NCBI GenBank assembly: GCA_019693395.1
Contig: JAAMXP010003039.1
Span: 1-29,899 of the forward strand
DNA length: 29,899 nt
From: Ettlia oleoabundans
Lineage: Eukaryota > Chlorophyta > Chlorophyceae > Chlamydomonadales
Reading direction: 5' to 3'
Shown: positions 1 to 11,592 of the stretch, piece after piece
Layout: every line of letters begins with the position of its first letter
Numbering within the stretch: the stretch's first letter is position 1
Notes under the pieces: generated by a model
What the model saw: the letters and a program-made list of their open reading frames with translations, nothing else
Told to the model about the DNA's origin: nothing
Database searches by the model: none
Translations under genes and position numbers: made by a program

Positions 1-29
1 CGGCCCGCCCGCCGTGCCCATCCACCCAC

Positions 30-2772
30 CTGAGTAGCGGTGGAACCCTCCCCCAACATGGTCATACATACCACCCGCCGCCATCTTCTGCAGGCTGAAG
101 GTAGCCATGTGCAGCAACCGAGCTGCAGTGCAGCCACAGTGCGCAGCAGCACATGTCAGAAAGTTACTGCAGCAGCTAACCGAGGCGGCAGCAATTTAGA
201 GCAGTTGTGCCAGCTCTTGACTGCTCACAGCACTGCATCAGTTGACCATGAACACACACTGGAGAACAACCAAAGACTGCTCACTCACCAGCAGACTTTC
301 CCTCCCCAGCTGCCACCAGGCGCGCGTGCTGGTGCAGCAGCACATTTATCTCTGCTGGGCGCGGGAACTTGGGTGCGCCGCCAAAGCCGCCCTGCTTAGG
401 GTCAAAGCGAGAGGCCAGCTGCTGCACGCACGTGTCGATGGCGCGACCCTGCTCTGCCGCCGTCAGAGACTCTGGGGAACCCTGCGGGAAGCGGGGGAGG
501 GTATGTGAGTGTAGGGCCCATTGATGCTCATTTGATCAGGGTGTGATTTTATTAAGCGTTGAATAATGATGGTCAAATGGAATCGAAAAGTCAAAGAGGT
601 AAGGCATAACAACATGCAGTTCTGGGGAGCCAGCAGATCAATCCCATCTCCAGGAGGTGGCTTGAACATTACTGCAAAGATACATGACAGTAAGGACAGG
701 GTGCCAGATGTCAGAACCGTGAGTTACATCTGGACTGCAAGCAGTTGCTCACCTCCGGCGCCATGACCTCAGCCAGCTTCTGCATCGACTGCTTGCTGGA
801 GGTCTTGATCTCCTCCCTCTGCCGCTCCCACACCTCGGCTATGCGGCGCAGCACCGTCTTGAAGCTGGGGCGGCCGTAGCCGTCAGTGGGCGGGAAGTAG
901 GTGCCTGAACATGGGGTGGCAGACAAACTGCGATCAAAGGAGCACAGTGAAATATCTGAGGAAGCAGGGGGCAAGCAACTGAGTGAGGCCATGAACAGCT
1001 GCCAGCGTGCCAACCAGGTGCTACAAGCTGTGGACGATTGGGTCAGCCAGTTGCATCAGGGATACGATATGGTTCAACGGTATCCCTCCCACATATGTTT
1101 TACCTCCGAAGAAGGGCTCCAGTGCGGGTGTGAGGAAGCACGACATGGGCCAGCCGCCGCCCCCCTGGGTGGCCTGCATGCCGTGACAGCAGCAGGCCGC
1201 CAGACGTATGTGATGGGAACCCAGCAATCGCGACCAAACTCAGCGTAGATGAAGCAAAGGGGGAGAAACTGGGCGTGCAGAGACTCAGCAAAGCGCAAGC
1301 CAGATGCGGTTGCAGGATGCATATGTCACACAGCGGTAGCCACATAGCTCCAGCTGCATGCTTCCTTGCCTGGACATAGGTCATGTACACTGCAAAGGCA
1401 CACCGGGGAGGTACTTGCACATGCCATCAGCCAGGGAAACAAGCAAGGCAGTGTGCAGTCACAAACACAGCAAGCGAGCCCACATCGTGCACCACATTGA
1501 CCACAATGGTGTTACTTCCTGCTTGCTGCTTTCCACATTGCAGGGCTGAACTGTGTAGGTAGATTCGGGTGGGTTGCTGCCGGACCTTTGTCCACATCGG
1601 GGCGCTCCTCCCTGTCCACCTTGACATTCACAAACAACTTGTTCATCAGGGCAGCAGTGCCCTCATCCTCTGCAGATGGTGCGCAGGTTGAGATGGGAGA
1701 CCAATTTGCGGGTTGTTGACTGTTTGTCATATGTGAGGAGTACATAGATAGACAGAGTACCAGCAACCGGCCCCTGATTGGGTAATTATTATAAGTGCGC
1801 CGTGCGATCCCATGCTGTACCACTAAGAAAGTGGCAGCATCTGCAACTAGTAAAATACACACATCTGTACCATGGGGCATTTTAACAGGGCAACTACTGC
1901 CGTATCAACCCACCAAAGCTCTCTCGCTCCATGACGTGGCACCTGCAAGGCATGCAGAACCCAGCCCGCCTCAGCAACATGAAATACACATGTCCATGCA
2001 TGCAACCCAGCGTCAGCGTGGAAGTAAGTACATCACCCAGCATGAGCAGGGTTTGCACAACCTACTGATCCCAACACACACACACTCACCAGTGGCATGT
2101 TGAGTATCCCACAGACAGGAATATGGGTTTGTCCTCCTTCCTTGCCTTTTCGAAGGCCTCCTCCCCCCAGGGATACCAGTCCACCTTTATTAAAAAGGAA
2201 GCAATAGCACAGCAATGAGGAAAGGGCTTGACGCTGGACACACATGCTGATGCAGCAAAAGGCCCAAACCAGTGTTCAGTTACTCTCAACCAACGAGGGC
2301 TTTTTTCAACCCGATAATGCAGAAACCGGGGGCACTTAGTGTTGGGTTTACGCCCAACATTGCCATCCAACGCCCCTGGGCTAATGCATGACAAGCAGCA
2401 CAGTGCCGGCGTGCGACAGGCCGCTTCATTTGCCCTCAATGCGCCGAGTGTTTGCCTTGTTTGAGCTTGCAGACTTACCGGGTTGTGCTGATGCTGCAAT
2501 AGGTAGGGTGACTCCTCCTTTGCCAGTCGGTTGGTGTGATGAGGTGGGTTGCTAGCACCGCCACCGCCGGCACCTACATGGCCCTCGCTGTGACTGGTAG
2601 TAGCCATGCCTCTGGGGCTCAAAGGCCAGCGCGATGATCGTATCCCGTAACAGTCGGTGACTTTCGCGGGTCTTTGCAGCGTCCCAGGCAGCCCTGTCCG
2701 AAGGGAAATGCCGACAGCGCGCTGCGCGGCCAAAGAACGGAGCCTAACAGCAGCACGAACTACTGATTGCAT
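30..2772 (-). CDS. SPATA20: SPATA20/YyaL-like thioredoxin-domain protein (partial, 3' end outside window)
   Basis: Exons in transcript order: 2772-2479, 2184-2090, 1942-1914, 1669-1586, 1389-1370, 1173-1104, 904-753, 481-289, 122-30; all phases agree and give 343 codons before the window ends. The ATG at 2772 opens an Arg/Ser-rich leader of about 80 residues that looks like an organelle transit peptide (inference). The family signature follows: [19 protein letters not shown], then [10 protein letters not shown], the redox motif C128-H-W-C131 in [42 protein letters not shown], and [18 protein letters not shown]. This is the DUF255 thioredoxin-like domain; in the family a six-hairpin glycosidase-like domain follows, and only its start is visible. 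Intron 2 splits the codon of Trp130, inside the CxxC motif. Exons 3 (29 nt) and 5 (20 nt) are micro-exons, and intron 5 starts with GC (donor at 1369). Substrate and reaction of the family are not established. Confidence 0.9.
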
Positions 2773-3072
2773 GCCTGATTAGGGGTTAGAGCGATCGGCA
2801 TTTATTATTTGCTGGCACTTTGGACCCAATTGGAAGCCCGCCAGCTGCCGCCTGCCTGGCACTGCCGCCAAAATAATTCTGTTATCCAGCATACTGCAAT
2901 CCAACATGATTACAAGCATCTCAGCATATGGTTTTTACAACGGGACCTTTTAATTTGTAGGTTGGTAAACCTTGATGGTAGCAGACTATAGGTAATGTAC
3001 AACAAGGCAGAGTGTGAGAACAAGTGGGACTGCAGCTCGTGCACCCACGCCTCAGCAGGTCGCCCCCCGCCA
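2773..3072. other. Intergenic gap between TAF13 3' end and SPATA20-like 5' end
   Basis: Both neighbours are on the minus strand, so this stretch must hold the TAF13 3' UTR and the promoter of the SPATA20-like gene. I see no coding exon in it. It is more AT-rich than its surroundings near 2870-2995. A TGTAA-type polyadenylation candidate is listed separately. Confidence 0.5.
2910..2914 (-). promoter_or_regulatory. Candidate TGTAA polyadenylation signal for TAF13
   Basis: The minus strand reads TGTAA about 160 nt after the TAF13 stop codon. TGTAA is the usual poly(A) signal of chlorophyte green algae. The motif is only five bases long, so position and strand are the main support. Confidence 0.4.
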
Positions 3073-4541
3073 CTAGACGGGCGCCGCCACATCTTCCACC
3101 ACCTGCCTCGCCTTCTTTATTTCCTCGTCCATTATCAGCAGCTCCTTGGCACGAGCATACTTCTTGGGGTCCTGCGAGCAGACAGCCAGCAGAGCAATCA
3201 GGCGGCGCCAGACCAGCAGCGACAGGGTGGCGCTGGAGGGGCAGTTAGGGACAACGCCTGCAACCGTTGTTCTTGCAGGACCTAAGCTTGATTTAGGTAT
3301 AGACATCCACAAGCTGAACTGTGCATGTCAGGTCTCGTGTCCTGCCTCCATTAGCACACCACACACGCAAAGAGCTGATCACCGATACCCCAAGCACAGG
3401 CATCCACCAGCACCCAGCTGCGCTGACCTTGCGTACAAGGAAGAGGATGTCCTCTGGGCCCACTGCGGCACCTGCCATAGGTGCCCCTGGGCGCCGCAGC
3501 CTGCCACGCTGTGCTGCGCTGTCCATGGCCTGCAACCCATCAAGAGGTGGGTGCAGGAGGGAAGTGATGGCATGTACTGCTCTTAACCATTCCAGCTAGC
3601 AGCACAATACCTCCACCAGCGCCAAGCCCCCAGGTGTTACCCTGTCTCGTTTCCTGGCCGGGAACAAAGACACATACTCACACAAGGCACCCCGGCTTGT
3701 CTCCTCATCAAGTGATGTGCCAAATGCAATGCCCCATCGCCATGTTCCCAACAACAGCCACAAAAGAACAGCACCCAGCAGCAGTCTAAAAACAATCAGC
3801 TGACCTTATGCAGCAGAGTGGTTGCGTAATCTAGCACAATGTCCTCCACCAAGTCCAAAGTCTCTGGCAGGGGTGCCATGTCATCACCAAAGCCATACAT
3901 CATCACCGCCACTGTGGAATAAAAATGGGGAATCAGGGAGGGAGGGTGAGTGCCAGTTGATGGGTGATCTGGGTTGAAAGGGTGGCTGGGGAGCAAAGCA
4001 GCGGGGCCACGGGTGATGGGAGGGTGGATAGGGGTAGCATGGCTAGCAACAGTGTTGGCCACAAACTACCAACACAGCGCCTGGCACGACACACACCCAA
4101 ATTAACACGTAGTAGATATCACTTGCACAACAATCAACATGTTTCTATTGAAAAAAATCGATACACAGCCAGCGGCAAGGACTTACAGTCACGCACTAGC
4201 TGTCCCTTCATGTTGAACGACTCCACCTGCACAGGCTCTTCCTCTGCTGCCGCCCCTGCAAAACAGGGACCAACACAAGGATTGCTCAGGAACCCTATAG
4301 GACAGGCTTGCGTCGCTTGCTGGATAGTGTATCAATGACAACAATCCGACAATGCCCTACCCTAGCCTGGCACTTGGCACCCACCCTGCTTTGCCGCCTT
4401 GGCCTCGGTCGCTTTCTGCCGCTTGGTGGCGGGAGAGGGGCCTTCGCCAGCGGCCTTCTTGCTCTTCTCGCCCGCCGCCTTCTTTGTTTTCTTGGGCGCC
4501 GGGTTCTTGCCCTCCTCTTTCTTGCCTTCCTCCGGTGTCAT
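3073..4541 (-). CDS. TAF13: Transcription initiation factor TFIID subunit 13
   Basis: Exons: 4541-4385, 4255-4187, 3911-3805, 3529-3428, 3171-3073, giving 177 aa with every phase consistent. TAF13 is a histone-fold TFIID subunit that pairs with TAF11 and acts in the nucleus in RNA polymerase II pre-initiation complex assembly. The first exon encodes a Lys/Ala-rich basic tail (KK, KAA, KATEAKAAK) of about 50 residues, longer than in the human protein and possibly nuclear-targeting. The core is recognisable from MMYGFGDDMAPLPETLDLVED, through LHKAMDSAAQRGRL and EDILFLVRKDPKKYARAKEL, to a terminal helix with MDEEIKKARQVVED. The ATG at 4541 was chosen because it directly precedes the Lys-rich tail and is the last in-frame Met before the fold. 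A short insertion (RRPGAPMAGAAVG) widens the loop before EDILFLVRK. The gene is divergent from the methyltransferase-PhyH gene, with start codons 345 bp apart. Confidence 0.93.
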
Positions 4542-4886
4542 GGCGCCAGGCCGGGCACCGAATGCAAAGCAACTCAACGCCCTAGTCCCACATGTCAAGG
4601 AGTTGCTCGCAGTCGAGCCGTGCGATAGTACAGCAGCAGCTCAGTAAGGCTGCACAGAAAGACATGAAAGCGCCGTGCGATGCATAGCATGGCAAAGCAT
4701 GCGACTGTTTTCACCAAAAGCTCAATTGTAACAGCCAATTAACAGTTAGATCACCAAACAACCTGAAGCGCACTACCGCTCGACATTCCTTGTCTCTGCA
4801 CCAGCGCCGGCGCGTTTCACGACCCTCCACATCGTGCAGCCCAACGCATTACACTTGAGTGGTCCGGAAACCGTGAGACCATCGCA
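4542..4886. promoter_or_regulatory. Divergent promoter region of TAF13 and the methyltransferase-PhyH gene
   Basis: These 345 bp lie between two start codons on opposite strands and must carry both 5' UTRs and at least part of both promoters. Part of it is AT-rich (about 4715-4765) with no coding signal. I cannot identify a TATA box or a specific factor site with confidence. Confidence 0.5.
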
Positions 4887-7800
4887 ATGTCAGGCTCGAG
4901 CGATCGGGATAGACTTGCTGGCGCCGTTGCCAAGGCAGATGGTGCTGTCGAGAATGGCGGCGCGACCGGCAGCACCCAGCACTACACAGATGTGGCCGCT
5001 AGCTATGAGGCCGCCTTCTTTTATAGTTCCACGCATTACAGAGATTGGGTCATGGAGCACCTGTTGCGACACTTTGACAGGCCAGGAGAGGTCGGTGCTG
5101 CATGGTGATGACAGTGCCGGGGGAGTTATGTTTGGCACCACCCGCCTTGCATTGAGGCCTCAACACATTGTTCAGCTGCCCAACAACATTCTTTGAATCA
5201 GGATACTTTCAGTGAGAAATACTGGATTTGGATAGATATATGCCGTATTGCTGCACAATCATTGAAACAGCTCTTTGCTGAATAGCCATTGTTCTCTCGC
5301 GCCAACCATTTGCGGCTGGCTGGCTGGCTTTGGTTTGCTTGCAGGAGGCTGAGATTGTTGACCTGGGTGGTGGCACTGGCAACTTCACTCAGGCACTAGC
5401 AGTTGCTGCAGGCGTGCGTCGCCGCGTGCTGTGCGTGGACCCATTTGCAGAAATGCTGCACAAGGTAGGGAGGCAGAAAGATGAGGGGTCCGGCAGTAGC
5501 ATAGTATGGTGGAGTGCGGTGTGGCCTGGCAGAATAGTTACACCAGGCAGCCCTGCTCTTGCTTTCTTGCCAGTAGCTAAAGTCATGGACAGGTGGTTTG
5601 GCGCCCGTGGCTGCACATGGCAAGGGGTGTTGTGGATGGCCCTGATGTCTGTTATGGTGCTGCAACCGGCCTCCGTGTTAGTTGAAATTTGCAGGCGCTG
5701 GCGCACGACCGCATTGAGCCGATGTTGCTGGACGCTGTACAATTTTCGCAGCTGTCGCCAGAGCTCATGCAGTACAGCCATGTACTGCTAAAGGAGGTGG
5801 TGCACCACATTCCGGCAGCTGACGTGCCAGCGTTGTACCGCGGACTGTACCACCAGCTGGCGCCAGGAGGCGTGGCTGTCACCATCACCCGGCCACAGGA
5901 AGTAGATTACCCGCTGTTCAGCCGAGCCAGGGAGGTACGCGGGGTTCAGCAGCCACCTGCAGCGCTGTGCTGGCTCATGGAGCTGCCAGGCAGCCGGTAT
6001 GATGCTTGGTTGTGCGCACCATTTTCCTAGTCTTGTTGGTCTTGTGTGGGGAGGGTGCTGCAGTGTATGTGGGGCTGCGGCTAAGCCCAAGGGCAGTAGA
6101 TCGCTGCTGTCGATGCCGGGTGGACCTTGCCGCACGCTGCCTTTATATTCCTGCCTCCTCCCTTCAACCCCACATGAACACCTGCATTGTAAAGTTGTGC
6201 AGATCTGGCGGGCGCACCAGCCGCACCACAGCATGTTCACAGAGGCAATGGAGGCAGCTGGGTTCATTGTGGAGGTGAGGAACTAGCAGGGTCAGTCACT
6301 TGTTGACGGGTTGCATGGACAAAAAACACCCTGTTGCACAAATGTAACCGGGTCGCATTGACACCACAGTCGCAACCCACATGGCACCACCGCCACACGT
6401 GGCTTCCCCAGCACAGCCTCAACTGGCAACGTTCTTCACTTCGCATGCTGGCCCTCATGCCTCACCTGTTTGCCCACTTTTCTGCTATACCTGCCGATGC
6501 TCGCTTGCATCCCCTCACCCTACTCCTCCCTTGCAGGTGCATGCCCATGACTACCCCGCTGAGCTGCCCAAGGCCACGTGGCTGGGCATGGTGCGCTCGC
6601 GCTTCTGGTCAACATTCAGTCACTGCATGCAGCAGGAATTGGATCAGGTAAGCGCTATTCCAGGAGAAGAAAGGCGGGAAGGGGGTGTTGTTCTGCCGGC
6701 TGCTACCGTCAGAGCGTGACCTGCTCTGTTGCACACTTATGTGGGTTCCTTGCCGTTTTGACCAGGCCAGGTCGTCTTGGGGCTGTCTCTTCATACATCT
6801 AAGTTACCCCTGTTGTTGGCCTGTGTCTCTGGCCTTCCTCAGGGTATTGCTGAGCTGGAGGATCGGTACAAGGGGCAGGACAGCGTGCACTTCACAGACA
6901 GGTTGCTGTTCTTGGTGGCGCGTAAGCAGGGGGCTAGCTCAAGCACAAGCCAAGCAGCTTGCGTTAGAAAAGGCGACGCCATGGGCACAAGAAATGGCAC
7001 CGCCGCTGTTGCTCCTGCTGGCGATGCTGCTGCTTTTGCCGGCAATGGCCAGGTGCCTGGTGACACAGCTGCCACGGCGGGAACGGTGCAGCAGCCAGCA
7101 TATGCGACAGGGTCGGTGTTAACCCCGCAACAAATGAGGCAGTACCAGGAGCAGGGGTTCACAGGACCATTACAGGCTGTGAGCTGCGAGGAAGCTGCCC
7201 AGTTGCACCAGCAGTACATGAAATTTCAGCAGCGCCTAGGCGGCAGCGTGCAGGGAGACTGGCGCTTTAAGTCGCACCTGCTGCTGCCCTGGGTGTGGCG
7301 CCTGGTGCACCACCCGCGCATCCTGGCAGCAGTGTCGCAGGCGCTGGGAGGCTGCCGCAACCTGCTCTGCTGGTGAGAGGGCGGTGGCGGCGGTATTGGT
7401 TTGCTGCTGTGTCTACCACATGTTTTGAATCGTGACGTTGCTGGTGATGAAATGCCCACACCAGGCCATATGCATGGTAGTATGCTGACCGGCTGCTGTG
7501 TTGGTTCTCGCTTGTTTGCACCCAGGAGCACTGACTGGTTCTGCAAGCAGCCTGGCGATGGCACCTTCACTTCCTGGCACCAGGTACGGCCAGGCTGCCC
7601 ACCAAGCATGACTCTTTTCTAATGACAGCCGGCCCAGTCATCAAATCTGTATTTGTGTGCTATGCCGTTGCAATCCTGCTGCCCTTCCAAGCTTGCATTG
7701 GGTATGTTTGACAGGCTTCTGCAGGCAAGTGGTGTGATATATGATGTTCGTGATGTGTGCGGCTGCAGGACAGCACATACGTCGCCCTTACCCCCCCAGA

Positions 7801-8615
7801 TGTGGTGACGGTCTGGCTGGCGCTGACCCCTAGCCACGCCGCCAATGGCTGCCTGCGCTTCTTGCCAGGATCGCATCGGGAGCAGCTGCCGCATGTTGAT
7901 ACGTTTGCGGAGGGCAACCTGCTGCTCAAAGGGCAGGCAATCAAGGCAAGACGCGATGGCCTGAGCCCAGCACCTCCAATCCACGGGTCTGGCAGCCTGG
8001 AATGAACCGCTCAGAAGTCAGCACAAAGGTCACTTAGTAGTGCTGGGTACCGTCAAAACCCCCCTCCTCTGATTTGCAACACACGTGCAGGAGCTGGAGG
8101 GCATGGAGGGTGAGTGCATCCCGCTGCAGCCGGGTCAGGCCACCCTGCATCACATCCGTCTGGCGCACCATTCTGGACCTGCAGAGCCTCGCTCAGAACT
8201 GCGAGTAGGCCTGGCCCTACGGTATATGGCGGCCCACGTGCAGCAGAGCCTTGAGGCTCGGGATTCAGGTGGGAGCAAGCATTATCGCCGTGCTCTGTTT
8301 GTGCATGCCATGTGCGGTGTTGTCGGATTCCAACCAGGCATGACCCGCGCCTGCTTGGAAGTTGCATCTTTGATCAGCGCGAGAAAGCAGTTGGTGAACA
8401 GGTCATGTTTTCGTCCTGCAGTGACGGTGGTGGCAGGCATGGACACGTTTGGGCACTACCGGCATGAGCAAGGGCCAGCAGCGGAGATGGACAAGGCGGC
8501 TTTGGAGCAGCACCGCTTGGCCGTGGCAGCTGTGTACCCGAAGGCTTCCAGCGGGGCCAGTGACGAAGATTTGAAGTGCAAGGACGTTAAAGTCCTGAAA
8601 CCTATTGACTGGTAG
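4887..8615 (+). CDS. Bifunctional SAM methyltransferase / PhyH-type Fe(II)-2-oxoglutarate dioxygenase fusion
   Basis: Exons: 4887-5090, 5345-5464, 5695-5934, 6203-6274, 6537-6647, 6843-7372, 7526-7583, 7769-7945, 8091-8268, 8422-8615, giving 627 aa. Residues 1-275 are a class I SAM methyltransferase: a YxDVAxSYExAFFYSS start, motif I EIVDLGGGTGNF (about 71-82), the acidic end of strand 2 in LCVDPF, and a methyltransferase-11-like HVLLKEVVHHI region. An Ala/Gly/Thr-rich linker covers about 277-337. Residues 338-627 are a phytanoyl-CoA dioxygenase fold: WHQD supplies the iron ligands His444 and Asp446, GCLRFLPGSH is typical of PhyH proteins, and His530 with Arg542 fit the distal iron ligand and the 2-oxoglutarate-binding Arg. 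The domain boundary falls inside exon 6 (6843-7372), so the fusion does not rest on a guessed splice. Intron 8 starts with GC (7946). Substrate unknown; successive methylation and hydroxylation of one substrate is inference. No clear targeting peptide. Confidence 0.9.
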
Positions 8616-8811
8616 TGTGCTACACTTCCTCTGAGTCCCTGCCGTCAGCGCCCTGCCGCCAGCGGGCTCATGATGGCTGCCGCCCGACTGGCGGTGACGC
8701 TTGCTCATGTCCCGGTCGCGCGTTGTCGTCGCATATTTGCAACTGTGTCATCATTGCACTATGGTTCCTGGTTTGGCGGCTGAATATGTCGCCGGGGACC
8801 CTCGTGGACCC

Positions 8812-11592
8812 ATGGACAGCGGAGCTCTCGCTGTTTTGAACGCGATCCGGCAAGCGTCCCCATCACTGCAAGATGAGTGGCGGGAAGGCTCAGACGCCAG
8901 AAGCTGGAAGCGGGTGAAGTGGGACGAGGCCAATCAAGTTTCTGAGCTGTGAGTGCGGGGTTTGGCAGGGAAGCACCTTGGGTTTGGGAAAAAACAAGAC
9001 ATGGATGAAATGGCGGAACGTGTCGGGGGTCGGGCGGAGTTGGGTTTGCAGCCTAACGGCACACGGCGGCAGCGTAGCTGGCGGCGACGCAATAGGCACT
9101 GCTTTTGAGGCTGCGCACCCTGCCTTTCCTTGCAGCACTCTGACGGAGGCGGGCATGCTGGAGCTACCTGAGAACGTGGCGCAGCTGGGAGCCCTGAAGC
9201 GGATCTGGCTGACGCACAACGCGCTGCGCACGCTCCCCGGCAGCCTGACTCAGCTGGGCAGGCTCGAAGCTCTGCTGGCTCCTGACAATGTGTTCAAGGA
9301 GGTTCCCCCGGTCAGCGCTAGTGCAGATGCTGATGAATTTGTACGACATCAAGGCAGCAAATTGCGCTTGTTGACCGGGCGTCGCTGCTGAGGAGTGATG
9401 TGAAGCTTCAACTTTTCGAAGGTCGCCTGCCTTGCCCTGCCCTTGCCCTGCCCAACCATCAACCGCTGTTGTGGCGGCTGCCCGCAGGTGGTGACCCAGC
9501 TGCTGTCACTGGAACAACTCTTCCTCAATCTCAACCCAATCAGGGAGCTACCACCCGGCATTGGCGCGTTGACCAACCTGGAATGGCTGTGAGATTGCTG
9601 CGTTGCAGCCTGCTGCTGCTCAGCCCCGCTGGTTGTCAGGCGTGAGAAAGCTGACTAAGGAAATGTCGTACCCTTGGCAGATCAGCGACAACAGGCAGTT
9701 GCTAGGCAACTAGTTTGTTTCTGCACTCTTTTCATTCCAAATCACCCCTCAACTACACCTTGGGTCGCCTGTCCCATGCATTGCTGGCTGCAGGGACCTG
9801 AGTGAGTGCCAGCTGGGCGGAGTGCCCCCAGAGATCGGTGCCCTCACCCATTTGCAACGCTTGGACCTCCACAGCAACAAGATCCCCACACTGCCACCCA
9901 CCATCTCCTCACTAGTCCAGCTTAATCACCTCTCACTGCACAGGTGTGTGTAGAGTGAAACCAAACCCATCCTGCTGGTGGCAGGCACATGCAACCAAGG
10001 CTGCTCGACAGTCAGCATGTGGTGCTTCAACTGATGCTGCATTCGCCCACTGCATGTTCCAGCCGTCATCCCTACACAGGGCGAAGCGCCACAGAACCAC
10101 CGCCATCCTCTTAACCTAACCTCACTCTGTGCCTGACATGCAGCAATGACATGACCCTGGTGCCTCCCGAGATTGGAGCCTGCACCGCCCTCACCTGGCT
10201 GTCATTGGTGAGTAAGGCTGGCCCCATCGGTGCCGCAAGATGGTAACAGGCATGGCTCATGAGCCAGGGTCAGAGACGCATGTAACGAGCAGAACCTCCA
10301 TCCCGCGCTGGCAGCAATGCCTCTTGTTGTTGTTGACTTTGCATTTCGGCGCACGATATGTATAGCAATGCTTGTGCATTGGTCGTCGCGCAGCGGGCAA
10401 AGCGCTGTCCTCAATTCACCCTGGCTTTACAGCCGCGGCGTCCGCTGTGCCTGCCTGCCTGCCTGCCTGCCTGCAGAACGCCAACAAGCTGCGTGTGCTG
10501 CCCTCCAGCATCGGCGCTCTGACCAACATGGTGCGCCTGTCGCTGCACATCAACCACCTGGAGCACCTGCCACCCGAGATTGGCAACCTAGTACACCTGG
10601 AGGCGCTGAGGTGGGTGTACTGCTGTACCGGCTGTACTGCTGCATGGCCACCGTACTGCTATCTTGCTTTTTACCCATCCCCACTGCCCGTGCCCTTCCA
10701 TCTCCGCTTTGCTCATCACCTAGCATGCTCTCAAACTGTGCATGCCTGCAGCATGCATAGCAACGAGCTGACCACAGTGCCACCGGAGCTGGGGAGGCTG
10801 ACAGAGTGTGTGCGGCTCAGCCTTTACCAGAACAAGCTCACCTCCCTGCCGCCTAAGATCTCAGGCATGACGGCCCTGCAGGCAAGCCAGCTATCAGCGG
10901 CGCGCAGTGTGCATGTGTGCGGATAGTGTGTTTGTAGCACATGTGTGGCTGGTGCTGCGGCTCGAGTCCGCAAGCTGAGAGTTAGAACATCAGTGCAGCA
11001 GCAGGGATTGATTGCAGGGTATGCAGGGAGCAGGGCCCAGTTATTGAATTGGCCAGCAGGGGGACACCAGCACCCTGCCAGAACTCAGCATCCAGCGTGG
11101 CCGCCTGCTTGTGTCTATGCCGCCAGCCTGTCACTCCATGCAGGAGCGCTGACTCGCATCAGGCCTACTGCTGCCATCCTCAACCTGCTGCTTTTGGCCC
11201 GCTGTATTGCCCGCTTTTCGCAGGAGCTCTGGCTGTACAGCAACCAGCTGACCACGGTACCGCCTGAGCTGGGGCGCCTCACCAACCTCAAGCGGCTGTG
11301 GCTGGACCGCAACAAACTGGAAACGGTACCGCCTGAGTTGGCACAGCTCACCCAGCTGCAGGAGCTGTACATCGACCAGAATCCGCTACGCACAGACCAG
11401 CTGCCGGCGGAGCTTGCGGCACTGCCATTGCTGAGGAAGCTGTACATCGGTAGTGCCGCTGCGCAGGCCCCTGGGAGCGCTGCCCTGGCACCCCAGCAGG
11501 CGCTGCAGCAGCAGCAGCAGCGGCAGCAGCTGGGCGGCGCGTCGGCCGCCATGGCCGCTCGCATGATGCTGCCCAGCCTGCCCTTCAGTTGA
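8812..11592 (+). CDS. Leucine-rich-repeat protein, SHOC2/PIRL (Ras-group) type
   Basis: Exons: 8812-8948, 9136-9310, 9488-9588, 9794-9943, 10144-10207, 10477-10610, 10752-10881, 11224-11592, giving 419 aa. After an N-terminal region of about 45 residues come roughly 12 leucine-rich repeats of about 23 residues with the pattern LxxLxLxxNxLxxLPPEIGxLTxL, for example LRVLPSSIGALTNMVRLSL and LTTVPPELGRLTNLKRLWL. The C-terminus is a Gln/Ala-rich tail with a CAG-encoded Gln run. The repeat class is that of cytosolic scaffolds such as SHOC2, RSU1 and plant PIRL proteins, which bind partner proteins; no transmembrane or signal segment is visible. Repeat continuity supports every splice, including intron 7, which starts with GC (10882). 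The start at 8812 is the last in-frame Met before the repeats; an in-frame ATG at 8761 is an alternative. Only 196 bp separate it from the upstream gene on the same strand. The specific partner cannot be inferred. Confidence 0.88.
10448..10471 (+). repeat. (TGCC)6 microsatellite at an LRR intron acceptor
   Basis: Six perfect TGCC units run directly into the TGCAG acceptor of LRR intron 5 and serve as its pyrimidine-rich tract. Length changes here would alter splice-site strength but not coding sequence. Confidence 0.85.

Noticed and set aside
8701..8811. Upstream in-frame extension of the LRR gene
   Set aside because: The extension from 8701 has no repeat pattern or targeting character, and the Met at 8812 directly precedes a plausible acidic N-terminal region; 8761 stays possible.
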